A stretch of 64,000 nucleotides of DNA, from assembly GCF_000188155.2 (NCBI RefSeq), contig NZ_KE124774.1, positions 3,610,933-3,674,932 of the forward strand, read 5' to 3'. The notes beneath the pieces are model-generated. The model was not told the DNA's origin and did not search any database. It saw only the letters and a list, made by a program, of their open reading frames with translations. Both the position numbers and the translations under genes were made by a program. The stretch comes from Methylocystis sp. ATCC 49242 (GTDB taxonomy: Bacteria > Pseudomonadota > Alphaproteobacteria > Rhizobiales > Beijerinckiaceae). The number at the start of each line of letters is the position of its first letter. The first letter of the stretch is position 1. Positions 45,622-54,928 of this stretch are shown piece after piece.

Positions 45622-46065
45622 TTAGCGCGCGCCCTCCCGCAACATTGCGATCGTTCGCGCGTCCTCTTCGCCCGCGAAAAATTTCTCCAGTGCCTTCGCG
45701 AAGATCGCTTCCTGCGGCGCGGCGTGCGCGAAGAGGGTTATCGACGATCTGAATTTCTTGCCGTCGACGTCGCCGAGCACGTCTGTTGCCGTGCGGCCCT
45801 CGATAGCGAGCATCGCCTCGACGCAGGCGCGCAGCCGCGGGCCAAGGATGGGATGGGCGAGATAGGCGACGGCCTCGTCCAGTCCAGAAATCCCGTAGAA
45901 CTGCGCCGTCTCGCTGAAACCTAGGCCGCGCAGTTGAGGAAAGACATACCACATCCAGTGGCTCGTCTTGCGCCCCGCCTGCAGTTCCCGAAGCGCGCGA
46001 TCGTAAGCGGAACGCTGCGCATCCACGAAGCGCCGGAGATCATGGGGGTCGTCCATTCGCGCCAC
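45622..46065 (-). CDS. DUF1810 family protein
   Basis: 147 residues (144 from the second Met, MDDPHDL). Pattern of DUF1810: DDPHDLRRFVDAQRSAYDRA, ELQAGRKTSHWMWYVFPQLR, GLGFSETAQFYGISGLDEAV, HPILGPRLRACVEAML and VDGKKFRSSITLFA. A small soluble protein of unknown biochemical function; full family length. Confidence 0.88.
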   Translation of the reverse strand: MARMDDPHDLRRFVDAQRSAYDRALRELQAGRKTSHWMWYVFPQLRGLGFSETAQFYGISGLDEAVAYLAHPILGPRLRACVEAMLAIEGRTATDVLGDVDGKKFRSSITLFAHAAPQEAIFAKALEKFFAGEEDARTIAMLREGAR

Positions 46066-46122
46066 TCCGTCGCGCTCTGCGCAGCGCCGCGCCGCGCAGA
46101 CCCGATCGACGGCGAGCTCGAC

Positions 46123-47502
46123 TCACTCCGCCGCGTGTTGTTCCTGCACGCCGCGCGCGACGCGTTCCGCCTTCAGCAGCTCCGCCACGAGGAAGGCCAC
46201 CTCGATCGCCTGTTCGGCGTTGAGGCGCGGATCGCAATAGGTGTGATAGCGGTCGCGCAGGTCGTCTTCCGAGATGGCGCGGGCGCCGCCGGTGCACTCC
46301 GTCACGTCCTTGCCGGTCATTTCGAGATGAATGCCGCCGGCGTAGGTGCCCTCCGCCTGATGGACGGCGAAGAAGTTGCGGATCTCCGACATGATGCGGT
46401 CGAAGGGCCGGGTCTTGTAGCCAGCGGCGCTGATCGTGTTGCCGTGCATGGGGTCGCAGGACCACACGATGTTGCGGCCTTCGCGCGACACGGCGCGCAC
46501 CAGCGCCGGCAGCGAGTCGGCGATCTTGTCGGCGCCGAAGCGGCAGATGAGCGTGAGGCGTCCCGGCTCGTTTTCCGGGTCCAGGGCGTCGATCAGGCGC
46601 ATCAGCCCGTCGGGCGTCAGGCTCGGGCCGCATTTCAGGCCGATCGGATTCTTCAGCCCACGCATGAATTCGACATGCGCGCCATTTTCCTGCCGGGTGC
46701 GGTCGCCGATCCACAGCATGTGGCCGGAGGTCGCGTAATAATCGCCGGTGGTCGAGTCGATTCGGGTCAGCGCCTGTTCGTAGCAGAGGAGGAGCGCCTC
46801 GTGAGACGTATAGAAATCCGTCTGGCGTAGTTCGGGATGGTGCTCGGGGTCGAGCCCGATCGCGCGCATGAAGCCGAGCGTCTCGGTGATCTGGTCGGCG
46901 AGCTTCTGGTAACGCTCCGACTGCGGGCTGCTCTTGACGAAGCCCAGCATCCAGCGATGGGCGTTCTCGAGATTGGCGAAGCCGCCGGCCGCGAAAGCGC
47001 GGATGAGGTTCAGCGTCGCCGCCGACTGGCGATAGGCCAGAAGCTGGCGCTGCGGATCGGGCTCGCGCGCGGCGTCGGTGAAGTCAATATCGTTGATGAT
47101 GTCGCCGCGATAGCTCGGCAACTCCTTGTCGCCCTTCTTCTCGACGGGCGAGGAGCGCGGCTTGGCGAACTGGCCGGCGATGCGGCCGACCTTCACCACC
47201 GGCGAGCCCGCCGCGTAGGTCAGCACCACGGCCATCTGCAGGAAGACGCGGAAAAAGTCACGGATGTTGTCGGCCGAATGCTCGTTGAAGCTCTCGGCGC
47301 AGTCGCCGCCCTGCAGCAGAAAAGCCTTTCCGGCGGCGACGTCGGCAAGCTGACGCTTGAGGTTGCGCGCCTCGCCGGCGAAGACGAGGGGCGGAAAACC
47401 GGCGAGCTGCCGCTCGACATCGGCCAGAGCCGCCTGATCCCGGTAGACCGGCGTCTGCTCGATCGGCAAATTTCTCCAACTGCCCGGCGTCCAGCGTTCC
47501 AC
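46123..47502 (-). CDS. aroG: Class II DAHP synthase
   Basis: About 459 residues. Catalyses condensation of phosphoenolpyruvate and erythrose 4-phosphate, the first step of the shikimate pathway. The class II (plant/Mycobacterium) type shows in [50 protein letters not shown] sequence (here [20 protein letters not shown]), [16 protein letters not shown] and [20 protein letters not shown] 47502 gives the usual [10 protein letters not shown] start, with GGAGTTTGG upstream; a TTG 30 bp earlier is in frame. Confidence 0.93.
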   Translation of the reverse strand: MERWTPGSWRNLPIEQTPVYRDQAALADVERQLAGFPPLVFAGEARNLKRQLADVAAGKAFLLQGGDCAESFNEHSADNIRDFFRVFLQMAVVLTYAAGSPVVKVGRIAGQFAKPRSSPVEKKGDKELPSYRGDIINDIDFTDAAREPDPQRQLLAYRQSAATLNLIRAFAAGGFANLENAHRWMLGFVKSSPQSERYQKLADQITETLGFMRAIGLDPEHHPELRQTDFYTSHEALLLCYEQALTRIDSTTGDYYATSGHMLWIGDRTRQENGAHVEFMRGLKNPIGLKCGPSLTPDGLMRLIDALDPENEPGRLTLICRFGADKIADSLPALVRAVSREGRNIVWSCDPMHGNTISAAGYKTRPFDRIMSEIRNFFAVHQAEGTYAGGIHLEMTGKDVTECTGGARAISEDDLRDRYHTYCDPRLNAEQAIEVAFLVAELLKAERVARGVQEQHAAE

Positions 47503-47710
47503 TATCCCAAACTCCGAAAAATCAACGCCCAAGCGGGCGCGTCAGCGGCGCCGCAGCATCGGCGCGAGAGGCGCTTATAGATGAAAACGGCTTGAAAAGC
47601 GACCCTTTCGCCATAGGCCCCCGGCGAAGGCTTAATTGGGGCCCCCAGTTGGCGACGGTTCCCGTCAGCGGTTATAAGCGGAACGCATCCGCATGCCGCG
47701 TCGGGAGCCC

Positions 47711-48880
47711 ATGCCTTTCATTCTGTCGCAATTCATCGAGGCCGCTCGCTGGATCGGCGCGCTCGTCGTGCTGGCGGTCCACACGAACAATATGTACATC
47801 AACCTCGCGGATATCATGACCGCGCCACATGCGCCGCCGGTCTACGCCTGGTGGTTCTTTGCGGCCTTCGAACTCGGCCACCAGGCCGTGCTCGGCTTTT
47901 TCGTGATGTCGGGCTATCTCGTCGGCGGCGCCGTCGTGTCGCATATCCTCAAGCGGCAGGACTTCCTGCGCGAATATTTCATCCATCGCGTCACCCGAAT
48001 CTATCTCGTCCTCGTGCCGGCGGTGATTTTCACCCTCATCCTGGATCAGATTGGCCGCCGGGCCTTCGCCGATAGCGGCGTCTATGAGTGGCCGATGTTC
48101 GACGGACATTTTTCGGCGACGCTTTTTTTCGCGAGCCTCGTCAATCTGCAGAGCATCGCCTTCGACTATTTCGGCACCAACGGCCCGCTTTGGTCGCTCG
48201 CCTGCGAGTTCTGGTATTACGTCACCTTCCCGCTGCTGCTGCTGCCCCTGGCGCGCAATTATTCGCCGGCGCTGCGTTTTGGCGGCTTCGCGCTGGGCCT
48301 GGCGCTGCTCGTCGCGCTTTCCATCCCGCCGAGCTTCTTCAAGTTCGGCTATATTCTCTGGGCGGCGGGCGCCTTCGCCACGCTTCTGCCTCGGCCGATC
48401 ATCCGTTCGCGCTGGCTGGCCCTCGCGCTCTATGCGGTTGTCGTGATCCTGATACGCTTTCTCGTGCGCGGCCCCAATCTCCTAGCCTGGCCGCGGTTGA
48501 TGGATATTTCGGATTTTGTCGCCTCGATGCTCTTCATCGTCGTTCTGGTGTCGTTCCGCTTCGGTCCGCACGAGGGTTTCTCCCTGCTGCGGCCCAAGCT
48601 TCACAAGACGCTCGCCGATTTCTCCTTCTCGCTCTATTCGATCCACCTGCCGATGCTGATTTTCATGCGCGCCATGGTCGGTCATGTATTCGGCCGCGAC
48701 TGGGCGACGCAGCTCGCCACGCCGCAGAATTACGCCGCCGCCTTTGCGGCCATGGCGGTCACGATCGTCTCGGGTTACGGTTTTTCGCGCCTCACGGAGG
48801 CCAGGACCGGCGCCGCCCGGCGGGCGTTGCGAAGCCTTCTCGACAGAATCGCGCCCGCCGCCGCGAGGCCGGCGGAGTAG
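47711..48880 (+). CDS. Acyltransferase 3 family membrane protein
   Basis: 389 residues from ATG 47711 (GGGAGCCC upstream), ten or more helices. Family features: IEAARWIGALVVLAVHTNN with the conserved Arg and His, GFFVMSGYLVGG, FIHRVTRIYLVLVPAVIFTL, NGPLWSLACEFWYYVTFPLL, and SFSLYSIHLPMLIFMRA. Such proteins acylate (often acetylate) surface polysaccharides or lipids at the inner membrane. Substrate unknown; it stands alone between divergent and convergent neighbours. Confidence 0.88.
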   Translation: MPFILSQFIEAARWIGALVVLAVHTNNMYINLADIMTAPHAPPVYAWWFFAAFELGHQAVLGFFVMSGYLVGGAVVSHILKRQDFLREYFIHRVTRIYLVLVPAVIFTLILDQIGRRAFADSGVYEWPMFDGHFSATLFFASLVNLQSIAFDYFGTNGPLWSLACEFWYYVTFPLLLLPLARNYSPALRFGGFALGLALLVALSIPPSFFKFGYILWAAGAFATLLPRPIIRSRWLALALYAVVVILIRFLVRGPNLLAWPRLMDISDFVASMLFIVVLVSFRFGPHEGFSLLRPKLHKTLADFSFSLYSIHLPMLIFMRAMVGHVFGRDWATQLATPQNYAAAFAAMAVTIVSGYGFSRLTEARTGAARRALRSLLDRIAPAAARPAE

Positions 48881-48897
48881 ACGTCGTCCTGTCGGGA

Positions 48898-50271
48898 TCA
48901 GTCGGGGCGACGCCGGCGCGCGGGCGCGCGCATGGTGACGAGTTCTTCCGCCATTGTCGGGTGCACGGCCATCGTCGCGTCGAAGTCCCGTTTGGTCGCG
49001 CCCATGCGCAAGGCGACGCCGACGAGCTGGGCCATCTCGCCCGCCTCCGGCCCGAAAATATGCGCGCCCAGCACCCGCTGGCTCTCTGCCTCGACGACGA
49101 GCTTCATGTATACACGCTCCGCGCGGCCCGAGAGCGTCGCCCGCATCGGACGGAAGGAGGTCTCGTAAATGTCGAGCGCCGGATGCTTTTCCTGCGCGGC
49201 GGCTTCCGTCAGTCCCACCGTGCCGATCTCGGGCGTCGTGAACACCGCGCTCGGCACGCAGTCGTAGTCCACCGTCGTCGGCGCGCCGCCGAAGACGCTG
49301 TCGGCGAAGGCGTGGCCCTCCCGAATGGCGACGGGCGTGAGGTTGACTCGGTCGGTCACGTCCCCGACGGCGTAGATCGACGCGACATTGGTGCGCGACT
49401 GCGCGTCGACGATGATCGCGCCATTTTCGCGCGTCTTCACGCCCGCCAGCTCCAGCCCGAGATGCTGCGTCAGCGGTCGGCGGCCTGTCGCGACCAGCAC
49501 GGCGTCGACGGTCAATTCCTCCCCGTCGCTCATCGTGACGGCGAGGCCGCTTGCGGATTTGTCGATGCGGGACGGCAACGCGCCGGCGTGATGGCGGACG
49601 CCGGCATGCTCCAGCGCTTCGGAAAGGCGCTTGCGCAGATCCTCGTCGAAGCCTCGCAACGGCAGTTCCGCGCGATAGGCCAGCGTGACCTCGGAGCCGA
49701 GGCGGGCAAAGACGCTTGCGAATTCCACCGCGATATAGCCCGCGCCGACGATCAGCAGCCGCTGCGGGAAGGAGGGCAGGTCGAAAATTTCGTTCGACGA
49801 GAGGCCCCATTCGAGGCCCGGAATATGCGGCGCAAGCGCTGGCGCGCCACCCGTGGCGACAAGGATGCAGCGCGCGCTGGCCGTGCGGCCGTCCGAGAAG
49901 CGGACGGCGTTCGGCCCCGCGATGGTCGCGCGGGCGCGGATCAGCTCGACGCCGGCGTTGCCCAGCGTCTGCTCATAGAGGCCGGAGAGCCGCGTGATCT
50001 CCTTCTCCTTGGCAGAGACCAGCGTCGGCCAGTCGAAGGAGACGTCGCCAACGCGCCAGCCGAAGCCCCTGGCGTCCTCGAATTCGTCCCTGAAGCGGCT
50101 CGCCAGCACATAGAGCTTTTTCGGCACGCAGCCGCGGATGACGCAGGTGCCGCCGACGCGAAATTCCTCGGCGATGGCGACCTTCGCGCCGTGGCTCGCC
50201 GCGACGCGGGCCGCGCGAACGCCGCCGGAGCCGGCGCCGATGACGATGAGGTCGTAGTCGAAATCGCTCAT
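48898..50271 (-). CDS. gor: Glutathione-disulfide reductase
   Basis: 457 residues, FAD-dependent, NADPH:glutathione oxidoreductase. FAD-binding [20 protein letters not shown], the redox-active pair C43/C48 in [15 protein letters not shown](P)-binding [20 protein letters not shown], the second FAD contact [20 protein letters not shown] and the C-terminal catalytic [12 protein letters not shown] are present. ATG overlaps the rpiA stop by 4 bp, so it is translated as part of an operon with rpiA. It keeps the glutathione pool reduced. Confidence 0.95.
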   Translation of the reverse strand: MSDFDYDLIVIGAGSGGVRAARVAASHGAKVAIAEEFRVGGTCVIRGCVPKKLYVLASRFRDEFEDARGFGWRVGDVSFDWPTLVSAKEKEITRLSGLYEQTLGNAGVELIRARATIAGPNAVRFSDGRTASARCILVATGGAPALAPHIPGLEWGLSSNEIFDLPSFPQRLLIVGAGYIAVEFASVFARLGSEVTLAYRAELPLRGFDEDLRKRLSEALEHAGVRHHAGALPSRIDKSASGLAVTMSDGEELTVDAVLVATGRRPLTQHLGLELAGVKTRENGAIIVDAQSRTNVASIYAVGDVTDRVNLTPVAIREGHAFADSVFGGAPTTVDYDCVPSAVFTTPEIGTVGLTEAAAQEKHPALDIYETSFRPMRATLSGRAERVYMKLVVEAESQRVLGAHIFGPEAGEMAQLVGVALRMGATKRDFDATMAVHPTMAEELVTMRAPARRRRPD

Positions 50272-50996
50272 GGCCCCTCGCCCGAGATGTCTCCGATGAT
50301 GCGAACGCCCTTCGCGCCGGCGATGAAGATCGCCTTGGCGAGGCCGATGAAGAGCCCGTGATCAACGACTCCCGGAATGCAGGAGAGCCGCTCGGCAAGC
50401 GCCTCGGGCGCGTCGATCGCGCCGAAGGCGCAGTCGAATATGTAATGTCCGCCGTCGGTGAGATAGGGCGCGTCCGGCGCCGCCATACGCCGGGTGATCG
50501 TCCCGATCAGTCCGAGGCCGCGAGCGACGCGCTCGATTTGCAGCTGCGTCGAGCGCGCGCCGAAACGGTCGACCTCGACGGGCAGGGGAAAAGCGCCGAG
50601 CGTCCGCACCTCCTTCGTCGCGTCGGCGATGACGACCATGCGCCTCGAGGCCGCCGCGACGATCTTCTCGCGCAACAGCGCGCCGCCGCCGCCCTTTATC
50701 AGCCGCAACCGGGCGTCGAATTCATCGGCGCCGTCCACTGTGAGATCGAGTTCCGGCGTTTCGTCCAGCGTCGAAAGCCTGATTCCGAGGCCTTCGGCCT
50801 GGGCCCGGGTGCGTTCCGACGTCGGCACGCAAAGGACCTCGAGACCGTCGCGCACGCGGGCGCCGAGAAGATCGACGAAATGTGCGGCGGTCGAGCCGGT
50901 GCCAAGCCCGAGCTTCATGCCATGGGTCACGGTTTCCAGCGCGGCCGCGGCTGCGGCGCGTTTCATCGCCTCGGCGGAAAGTGCGACCACGGTCAT
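50268..50996 (-). CDS. rpiA: Ribose-5-phosphate isomerase A
   Basis: 242 residues from ATG 50996. Interconverts ribose 5-phosphate and ribulose 5-phosphate. Family motifs: [37 protein letters not shown] with the active-site Asp, [24 protein letters not shown] and [10 protein letters not shown]. The ATG overlaps the stop of the upstream secreted-protein gene by 4 bp and its own stop overlaps gor, so three genes are translationally linked. The much longer upstream open frame is a shadow. Confidence 0.95.
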   Translation of the reverse strand: MTVVALSAEAMKRAAAAAALETVTHGMKLGLGTGSTAAHFVDLLGARVRDGLEVLCVPTSERTRAQAEGLGIRLSTLDETPELDLTVDGADEFDARLRLIKGGGGALLREKIVAAASRRMVVIADATKEVRTLGAFPLPVEVDRFGARSTQLQIERVARGLGLIGTITRRMAAPDAPYLTDGGHYIFDCAFGAIDAPEALAERLSCIPGVVDHGLFIGLAKAIFIAGAKGVRIIGDISGEGP

Positions 50997-51385
50997 TTCG
51001 CCTGCGGGGTGCAGACGACCGAGCTCTCGTTGAGCACGAAGCAGATCGACATCATGCCCGAGCGCAGATCGACGCGGAACACGCCGCCCTCGCCCGTGTG
51101 ACGGGAGGCGACCAGCGCATATTCGCTGAAGGTTCCCGCCTTTGCGCCCTCGCCCGGGGGATAGCAAAGCGTGACGCCGATCGGCGAGCCCTCCTTGAGG
51201 CCATATTGGCAGGCGCCGACTTCGCCCGTCGCCCTGTCGAGCCGGAACACGCGGTTGAGGTCCGTCTGCGGGGCGGCGAGAAATTCGTAATTTCCCGCGG
51301 CGGCGGCCGGCGCAACGCTCGCGGCGGCGAATGAGGCCGCGAGGAATAGGAATCGTCGCATGTGGAAAAAACGCGTGTGACGCAT
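50993..51385 (-). CDS. Secreted hypothetical protein
   Basis: 130 residues with a signal peptide ([20 protein letters not shown]). ATG 51385 follows AGGGAGCGGACGA; a second Met is at 51361. The mature part, [31 protein letters not shown], and [18 protein letters not shown], has four Cys and beta-strand character. No named family. First gene of the unit with rpiA and gor, which does not explain its function. Confidence 0.75.
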   Translation of the reverse strand: MRHTRFFHMRRFLFLAASFAAASVAPAAAAGNYEFLAAPQTDLNRVFRLDRATGEVGACQYGLKEGSPIGVTLCYPPGEGAKAGTFSEYALVASRHTGEGGVFRVDLRSGMMSICFVLNESSVVCTPQAK

Positions 51386-51501
51386 TCGTCCGCTCCCTGT
51401 CGCGAATCGGTCGGGGCAGTCTACACGCGCAGGCTGCGCGGCGCCGATTGCGGCGAAAAATTCCTTGACCCGACTCGATCCGCCCCGCTAGGCCCTCGGC
51501 G

Positions 51502-52197
51502 ATGACAACCACTGCGCCCACCCTCGTATTCGACCTCGACGGCACCCTGGCCGACACCGCCCATGACCTGATCGCGACCCTCAACGTCCTGCTGGCGCGC
51601 GAGGGACGGCCGAAGGTCGCGCCGGAAGCGGCGCGCAGCCTCGTGGGCGCGGGCGCCCGGGCGCTGATCGAGCGCGGATTCGCCCTCGACGGCGCGCCGC
51701 CGCCGCCCGAGCAGGTCGATCCGCTGGTGCAGGATTTCCTCGCCCATTACGAGGCCCATATCGCGGACGAGAGCCGGCTTTTTCCCGGGGCGCTGACGGC
51801 GCTCGACCGCTTCGCCGCCGCCGGCTTCCGCCTCGCGGTCTGCACCAACAAGCCGGAGCGGCTCGCGAGGCTCCTTCTCGAAAAGCTCGAAGCCGCCGAC
51901 CGTTTCGCGGCGATCTGCGGACGCGGCACTTTCCCCATGCACAAGCCCGACCCGCGCACGCTGCTGCTGACGATCGAGGCGGCGGGCGGCGACACTCGCC
52001 GCGCGGTGATGGTCGGAGATTCGAAGACGGACGTCGACACGGCAAAAAACGCCGGCGCGCCGGTGGTCGCGGTCGATTTCGGCTACACGGACATTCCGGT
52101 GTCGGAACTCGGCCCGGACCGGATCATCTCGCATTTCGACGATCTGTGGGACGCGACCCACGCCATTTTGCGCGCGCCGGCCCCCGGTCGCACTTGA
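51502..52197 (+). CDS. gph: HAD phosphatase, phosphoglycolate phosphatase type
   Basis: 231 residues of the HAD superfamily. Motif I is [10 protein letters not shown] (nucleophile and acid Asp), motif II CTNKPE, motif III Lys in HKPDPRTLL, motif [16 protein letters not shown]. The cap domain and length fit phosphoglycolate phosphatase (Gph), which removes the 2-phosphoglycolate formed in DNA repair or photorespiration-type side reactions; related phosphatases cannot be excluded. Divergent from the rpiA operon. Confidence 0.88.
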   Translation: MTTTAPTLVFDLDGTLADTAHDLIATLNVLLAREGRPKVAPEAARSLVGAGARALIERGFALDGAPPPPEQVDPLVQDFLAHYEAHIADESRLFPGALTALDRFAAAGFRLAVCTNKPERLARLLLEKLEAADRFAAICGRGTFPMHKPDPRTLLLTIEAAGGDTRRAVMVGDSKTDVDTAKNAGAPVVAVDFGYTDIPVSELGPDRIISHFDDLWDATHAILRAPAPGRT

Positions 52198-52248
52198 CGG
52201 ACAGCCTCGCCCTCTCTTACAGGGGAGGCGTCTCGCGAAAAACGCGAT

Positions 52249-52323
52249 GGGCGGCTAGCTCAGCGGGAGAGCACTCCCTTCACACGGGAGGGGTCACAGG
52301 TTCAATCCCTGTGCCGCCCACCA
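52249..52323 (+). tRNA. tRNA-Val (CAC)
   Basis: GGGCGGC pairs with GCCGCCC at the acceptor; D-arm GCTCAGCGGGAGAGC; anticodon arm CTCCCTTCACACGGGAG with CAC; T-arm with GGTTCAATCC; encoded CCA at 52321-52323. Phage-type genes start directly downstream, so its 3' end may be an attachment site. Confidence 0.96.
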
Positions 52324-52390
52324 TCGAAATCAAAGACTTGCGCAATTTGATTCTGACATGCTCGGGAGCGAGTCACCAAATAGTCACCAC

Positions 52391-52660
52391 TCACCACCCT
52401 CTCCCCGTCGCCTCGATCATGCGCCCAGGCTGCGGCCCGTCGCATCTCCCGCGCCTCTCATTCCTCGGCCTTGGCGGATAGCAGATGGCATGATGCGGCG
52501 CGCAGTAGGGCGAGCCCGTGGCGGAAGCCTCGCCACAGAAGAGCGCCGGCGGATCGTCAATGCTCCCCAGGGCGAACTTGCACTGGCCGTGCTTCAGATC
52601 GAGGAAGGGAACGCCGATCATATCGAGGCCCTCGATAGAAAAAACCCCGCGCCAGTTCAT
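52391..52660 (-). CDS. GcrA-like zinc-binding domain protein (phage)
   Basis: 89 residues. The central segment, CKFALGSIDDPPALFCGEAS then ATGSPYCAPHHAICY, has the C-x(15)-C-x(10)-C-x(2)-H arrangement of the C-terminal domain of GcrA, the alphaproteobacterial cell-cycle transcription factor that works with sigma70 at methylated promoters. The N-terminal DNA-binding domain of GcrA is absent. It may be a phage version that interferes with or recruits host transcription. Located at the tRNA-Val end of the prophage. Confidence 0.65.
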   Translation of the reverse strand: MNWRGVFSIEGLDMIGVPFLDLKHGQCKFALGSIDDPPALFCGEASATGSPYCAPHHAICYPPRPRNERRGRCDGPQPGRMIEATGRGW

Positions 52661-52717
52661 CCGTGGTCGCGGGGCTCTCGTGTTCCGGCGAATGGACGAC
52701 GCCGGCGTTTGCTCAAC

Positions 52718-53107
52718 CTAAACAGGCAAGCCGCAATCCGCAACCTCGTCCCCTATCGGGGTTTTCTCCAAAGAGCTTGCCGGGAGTCGGCCCGAGCGCG
52801 GGTTGTTAGGGGACGCGCTCGGGCCACGCCCTCGGCGAGAGGCTGATAACGCCGCTGGCCGGTTCATGCTCGCCGGTGGCGAGCATCCTTGCAAGCGTCG
52901 CAGAAATATCACGCCGCGCCCGGAAGCGCCGACGACCTTCGCAGCCTGTTCGCGGGACTCACGTTGGCGACATTCCGGCAAGTCTGCCGGAATGTTCTGC
53001 GACTTCAGGTCATTCCGCTGTCCCTGCCTTTTCTTCGCGTCTTTGGCGAAGAGTTTTTCGAGATCGAGGGCGATGAGGGCAAGCTGGCCGGCGCTCAGGT
53101 GGCGACG
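52718..53107 (-). pseudogene. ParB-like phage protein, partial
   Basis: The minus frame reads RRHLSAGQLALIALDLEKLF, AKDAKKRQGQRNDLKSQNIP and ESREQAAKVVGASGRGV, the RRHL-AGQ to HTH part of phage ParB/Spo0J-like proteins. No N-terminal ParB domain precedes it; instead the frame emerges from inside a duplicated segment next to the 53095-53373 gene, and after GASGRGV the sequence degenerates. Probably a decayed fragment. Confidence 0.5.
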
Positions 53108-53224
53108 ACCTTCGCAGCCTGTTCGCGTGGACGGTCCGCCTCTGAACTTCTGGGCAGATCTGCCCGAATGTTATGCGGCTTCAGGTCATTCCGCTGTCCC
53201 TGCCTTTTCTTCGCGTCTTCGGCG
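52930..53224. repeat. Tandem-like direct repeat of about 120 bp
   Basis: About 52930-53051 and 53102-53224 share long identical blocks (GACGACCTTCGCAGCCTGTT, then TTCAGGTCATTCCGCTGTCC and CTGCCTTTTCTTCGCGTCTT). On the minus strand both encode KKRQGQRNDLK...REQAAKVV. One copy is in the ParB-like fragment, the other forms the C-terminus of the small gene at 53095-53373. Confidence 0.85.
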
Positions 53225-53373
53225 AGGGCCCGCCGTTGCTTTGCCGCCGCCCATGCTGTCGAGAGGCATTGCGACCAGCTCCACCCGAGCCCGAGGCGCT
53301 TGCCGTCCCTGTAGCGCTTGTGAGCGTCGCGGAGGATCGCGGCCCGGTCATATCCGCCAGCGGGCGTCGCCAT
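53095..53373 (-). CDS. Small phage protein, chimeric C-terminus
   Basis: 92 residues. The first 50 (GGYDRAAILRDAHKRYRDGK then LGWSWSQCLSTAWAAAK) match the island gene at 36404-36739. The last 40 (EDAKKRQGQRNDLKPHNI, PREQAAKVVAT) are a copy of the ParB-like segment encoded just downstream, so the gene appears to have gained this tail by a local duplication. ATG 53373. Function unknown. Confidence 0.6.
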   Translation of the reverse strand: MATPAGGYDRAAILRDAHKRYRDGKRLGLGWSWSQCLSTAWAAAKQRRALAEDAKKRQGQRNDLKPHNIRADLPRSSEADRPREQAAKVVAT

Positions 53374-53376
53374 GTC

Positions 53377-53526
53377 TCACGTCCTCGGGGTGAGCCGCTC
53401 CCCGAGCGCCACGAGCGCCCGGCCTGCGGATATGGTGCGCGTCCCGACTTTAAGTGCCCATCCGGCGAGCCGGATTCGCCACAATAACGCGGCCAGCTCG
53501 AGCACGGTCTTATCGTGAATGGTCAT
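53377..53526 (-). CDS. 49-residue phage protein, unknown
   Basis: ATG 53526 follows AGAGGACAATAGACG. The peptide MTIHDKTVLELAALLWRIRL then AGWALKVGTRTISAGRALVA ends shortly before the ATG of the 53095-53373 gene (stop and ATG three bases apart), so the two are co-translated. Amphipathic and basic; no family recognised. Confidence 0.5.
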   Translation of the reverse strand: MTIHDKTVLELAALLWRIRLAGWALKVGTRTISAGRALVALGERLTPRT

Positions 53527-53558
53527 CGTCTATTGTCCTCTGGTTGAGCCTCCGGCCC

Positions 53559-53676
53559 ATAGGTGGCCAAAGCCGTCTATCTCTTTTTTTGGCCACCTAT
53601 GGCCATCTTTGGTGGTCTCGCTCATAGGTGGCCATAGGTGGCCAGGTTTTTCGCGTGGCCATCTTTGGCCACCTAT
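53559..53676. repeat. Cluster of ATAGGTGGCCA repeats in both orientations
   Basis: ATAGGTGGCCA starts at 53559, 53624 and 53634 in one orientation; its complement TGGCCACCTAT starts at 53590 and 53666. Two related TGGCCATCTTTGG units lie at about 53600 and 53656. The array fills the gap between the AAA ATPase gene and the next small genes. Iteron-like or operator-like; it is not a CRISPR array (no constant spacer length). Confidence 0.75.
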
Positions 53677-54791
53677 GGTTGAAGGCTCCACGTCCATTGC
53701 CCTTCCGGTCCGAATCCAGAGCGGGCCACCTTCACGCCAAGCGCCTTCTGCGCCCGCCTCACTGTCCGCCACGCCAGCCCATTCGCCTCGGCGGCTTCCT
53801 TCACGTCCTTCGCCGCCATCGGCCCGTCGGCAAGCAACGCCTTCAGGAACGTCTCGGCGTCGCTTTCGGCGCGCCCCTTGTCGCCGTCGGGCTCGCCAAG
53901 CAGCTCGCGCGGGCTTCCCTTCACCGCCTCGCCCCATTCGACATAGGAGGTTTCGACGCCCGGATGCCCGACGATGCCCGTCTGGCAGATTTCATAAGTG
54001 AAGCCATTGCCGTCGGGGCCGATGTTCGATTTTACGCGACAGACGATGCGCGGCGCTGGCCCGTCGTCCTCTGCCTTCTTCGCCGCCATCAGGACAATTC
54101 GCGCCACGGCGCCGAAGGCCAGCGAGCCGGAGAGGCGCTCCAGGGGCTCCCGTCCCGCCGAGCCTTTCGCGACATGCGTCACCCCGATCAGGGCCGCGTC
54201 CGTCGCCGCCGCAAGGTCCACGAGCGGCTGAAGCCCGCGCCTCGTTTCCGTGTTTTTGTGGCTGTCGCCGGTCACGGCGTTCACGATAGGGTCCACGATT
54301 ATCAACGCCGCGCCTCCCGCCCGTTCGATCGCCGCCTGCAAGGGGCCAATGTCGCGGGAAGGGTCGAAGGCGCGGGCGATATCGCCGCTGTAGACGCCGC
54401 CGACGAAGAAGATGCGCCGCATATCCGCGCCCGAGGCGATCAGGCGGGGAACAAGAGTGTCGGCGGGGTCATCCTCGCCGGACCAGATGACGACGTTGCC
54501 AATGGGCGCGTGTGAGCCGTCGGGCCATGCGCCGCCCTTCGAAACAGTCGCCCCCATCCGCAGGCAGATGGTCGTCTTTCCGGCGCCGGGCGAGCCGCCG
54601 ATGATGTGCAGCTTGCCCTTCGCCATCCAGCCGGGCCAGAGCCAACGAATGGGCTCGGGCTCGATTGCGTCGGCGCGGACCAGTTCGACTTGTGGCGCGG
54701 CTGGAAGCCCGACGACGATGCGCGACCGGTCGCCGCGTTGCTCGTGATATTCGGCGGCGGCGGCCGCGAGAATTGCGGGGTCAACGGTCAA
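53673..54791 (-). CDS. RepA-like AAA ATPase (phage/plasmid helicase type)
   Basis: 372 residues. AAA_25/RepA-type P-loop ATPase: Walker A in HIIGGSPGAGKTTICLRMG, Walker B in ALIIVDPIVNAVTGDSHKN, sensor region ALIGVTHVAKGSAGREPLER. The C-terminal 60 residues look like a winged helix (MAAKDVKEAAEANGLAWRTV). Probably a hexameric helicase or helicase loader in phage replication. Its N-terminus overlaps the next upstream gene by 4 bp (ATGA), so it ends a string of coupled genes. The iteron-like repeats lie just after its stop. Confidence 0.85.
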   Translation of the reverse strand: MTVDPAILAAAAAEYHEQRGDRSRIVVGLPAAPQVELVRADAIEPEPIRWLWPGWMAKGKLHIIGGSPGAGKTTICLRMGATVSKGGAWPDGSHAPIGNVVIWSGEDDPADTLVPRLIASGADMRRIFFVGGVYSGDIARAFDPSRDIGPLQAAIERAGGAALIIVDPIVNAVTGDSHKNTETRRGLQPLVDLAAATDAALIGVTHVAKGSAGREPLERLSGSLAFGAVARIVLMAAKKAEDDGPAPRIVCRVKSNIGPDGNGFTYEICQTGIVGHPGVETSYVEWGEAVKGSPRELLGEPDGDKGRAESDAETFLKALLADGPMAAKDVKEAAEANGLAWRTVRRAQKALGVKVARSGFGPEGQWTWSLQP

Positions 54792-54928
54792 GCGACTTCC
54801 TCCGCGTCGTCGTCTTCCAGGTCTGGGTCGCCGTCCAACTGGTCGAGAAGGTCAATCAGCATATCGACCACGGCTTCGAGGCGGTGGCGGAGGTTGCCGT
54901 CCAGTTCGACAAATAGGCGCTGGCTCAT
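54788..54928 (-). CDS. 46-residue acidic phage protein
   Basis: MSQRLFVELDGNLRHRLEAV then helical VDMLIDLLDQLDGDPDLEDD. Strongly acidic. The start and stop overlap neighbouring genes by 4 bp each, which is the main support. No family recognised. Confidence 0.6.
   Translation of the reverse strand: MSQRLFVELDGNLRHRLEAVVDMLIDLLDQLDGDPDLEDDDAEEVA

Noticed and set aside
48088..50361. 757-codon plus-strand frame across the acyltransferase and gor
   Set aside because: It overlaps two well-recognised genes in another frame or strand and has no domain.
50997..51584. N-terminal extension of the RpiA frame
   Set aside because: It overlaps a secreted-protein gene in another frame; RpiA proteins start near [12 protein letters not shown].
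53559..53676. Possible CRISPR array
   Set aside because: The repeat unit is 11 bp, occurs in both orientations and has irregular spacing; no cas gene is near.
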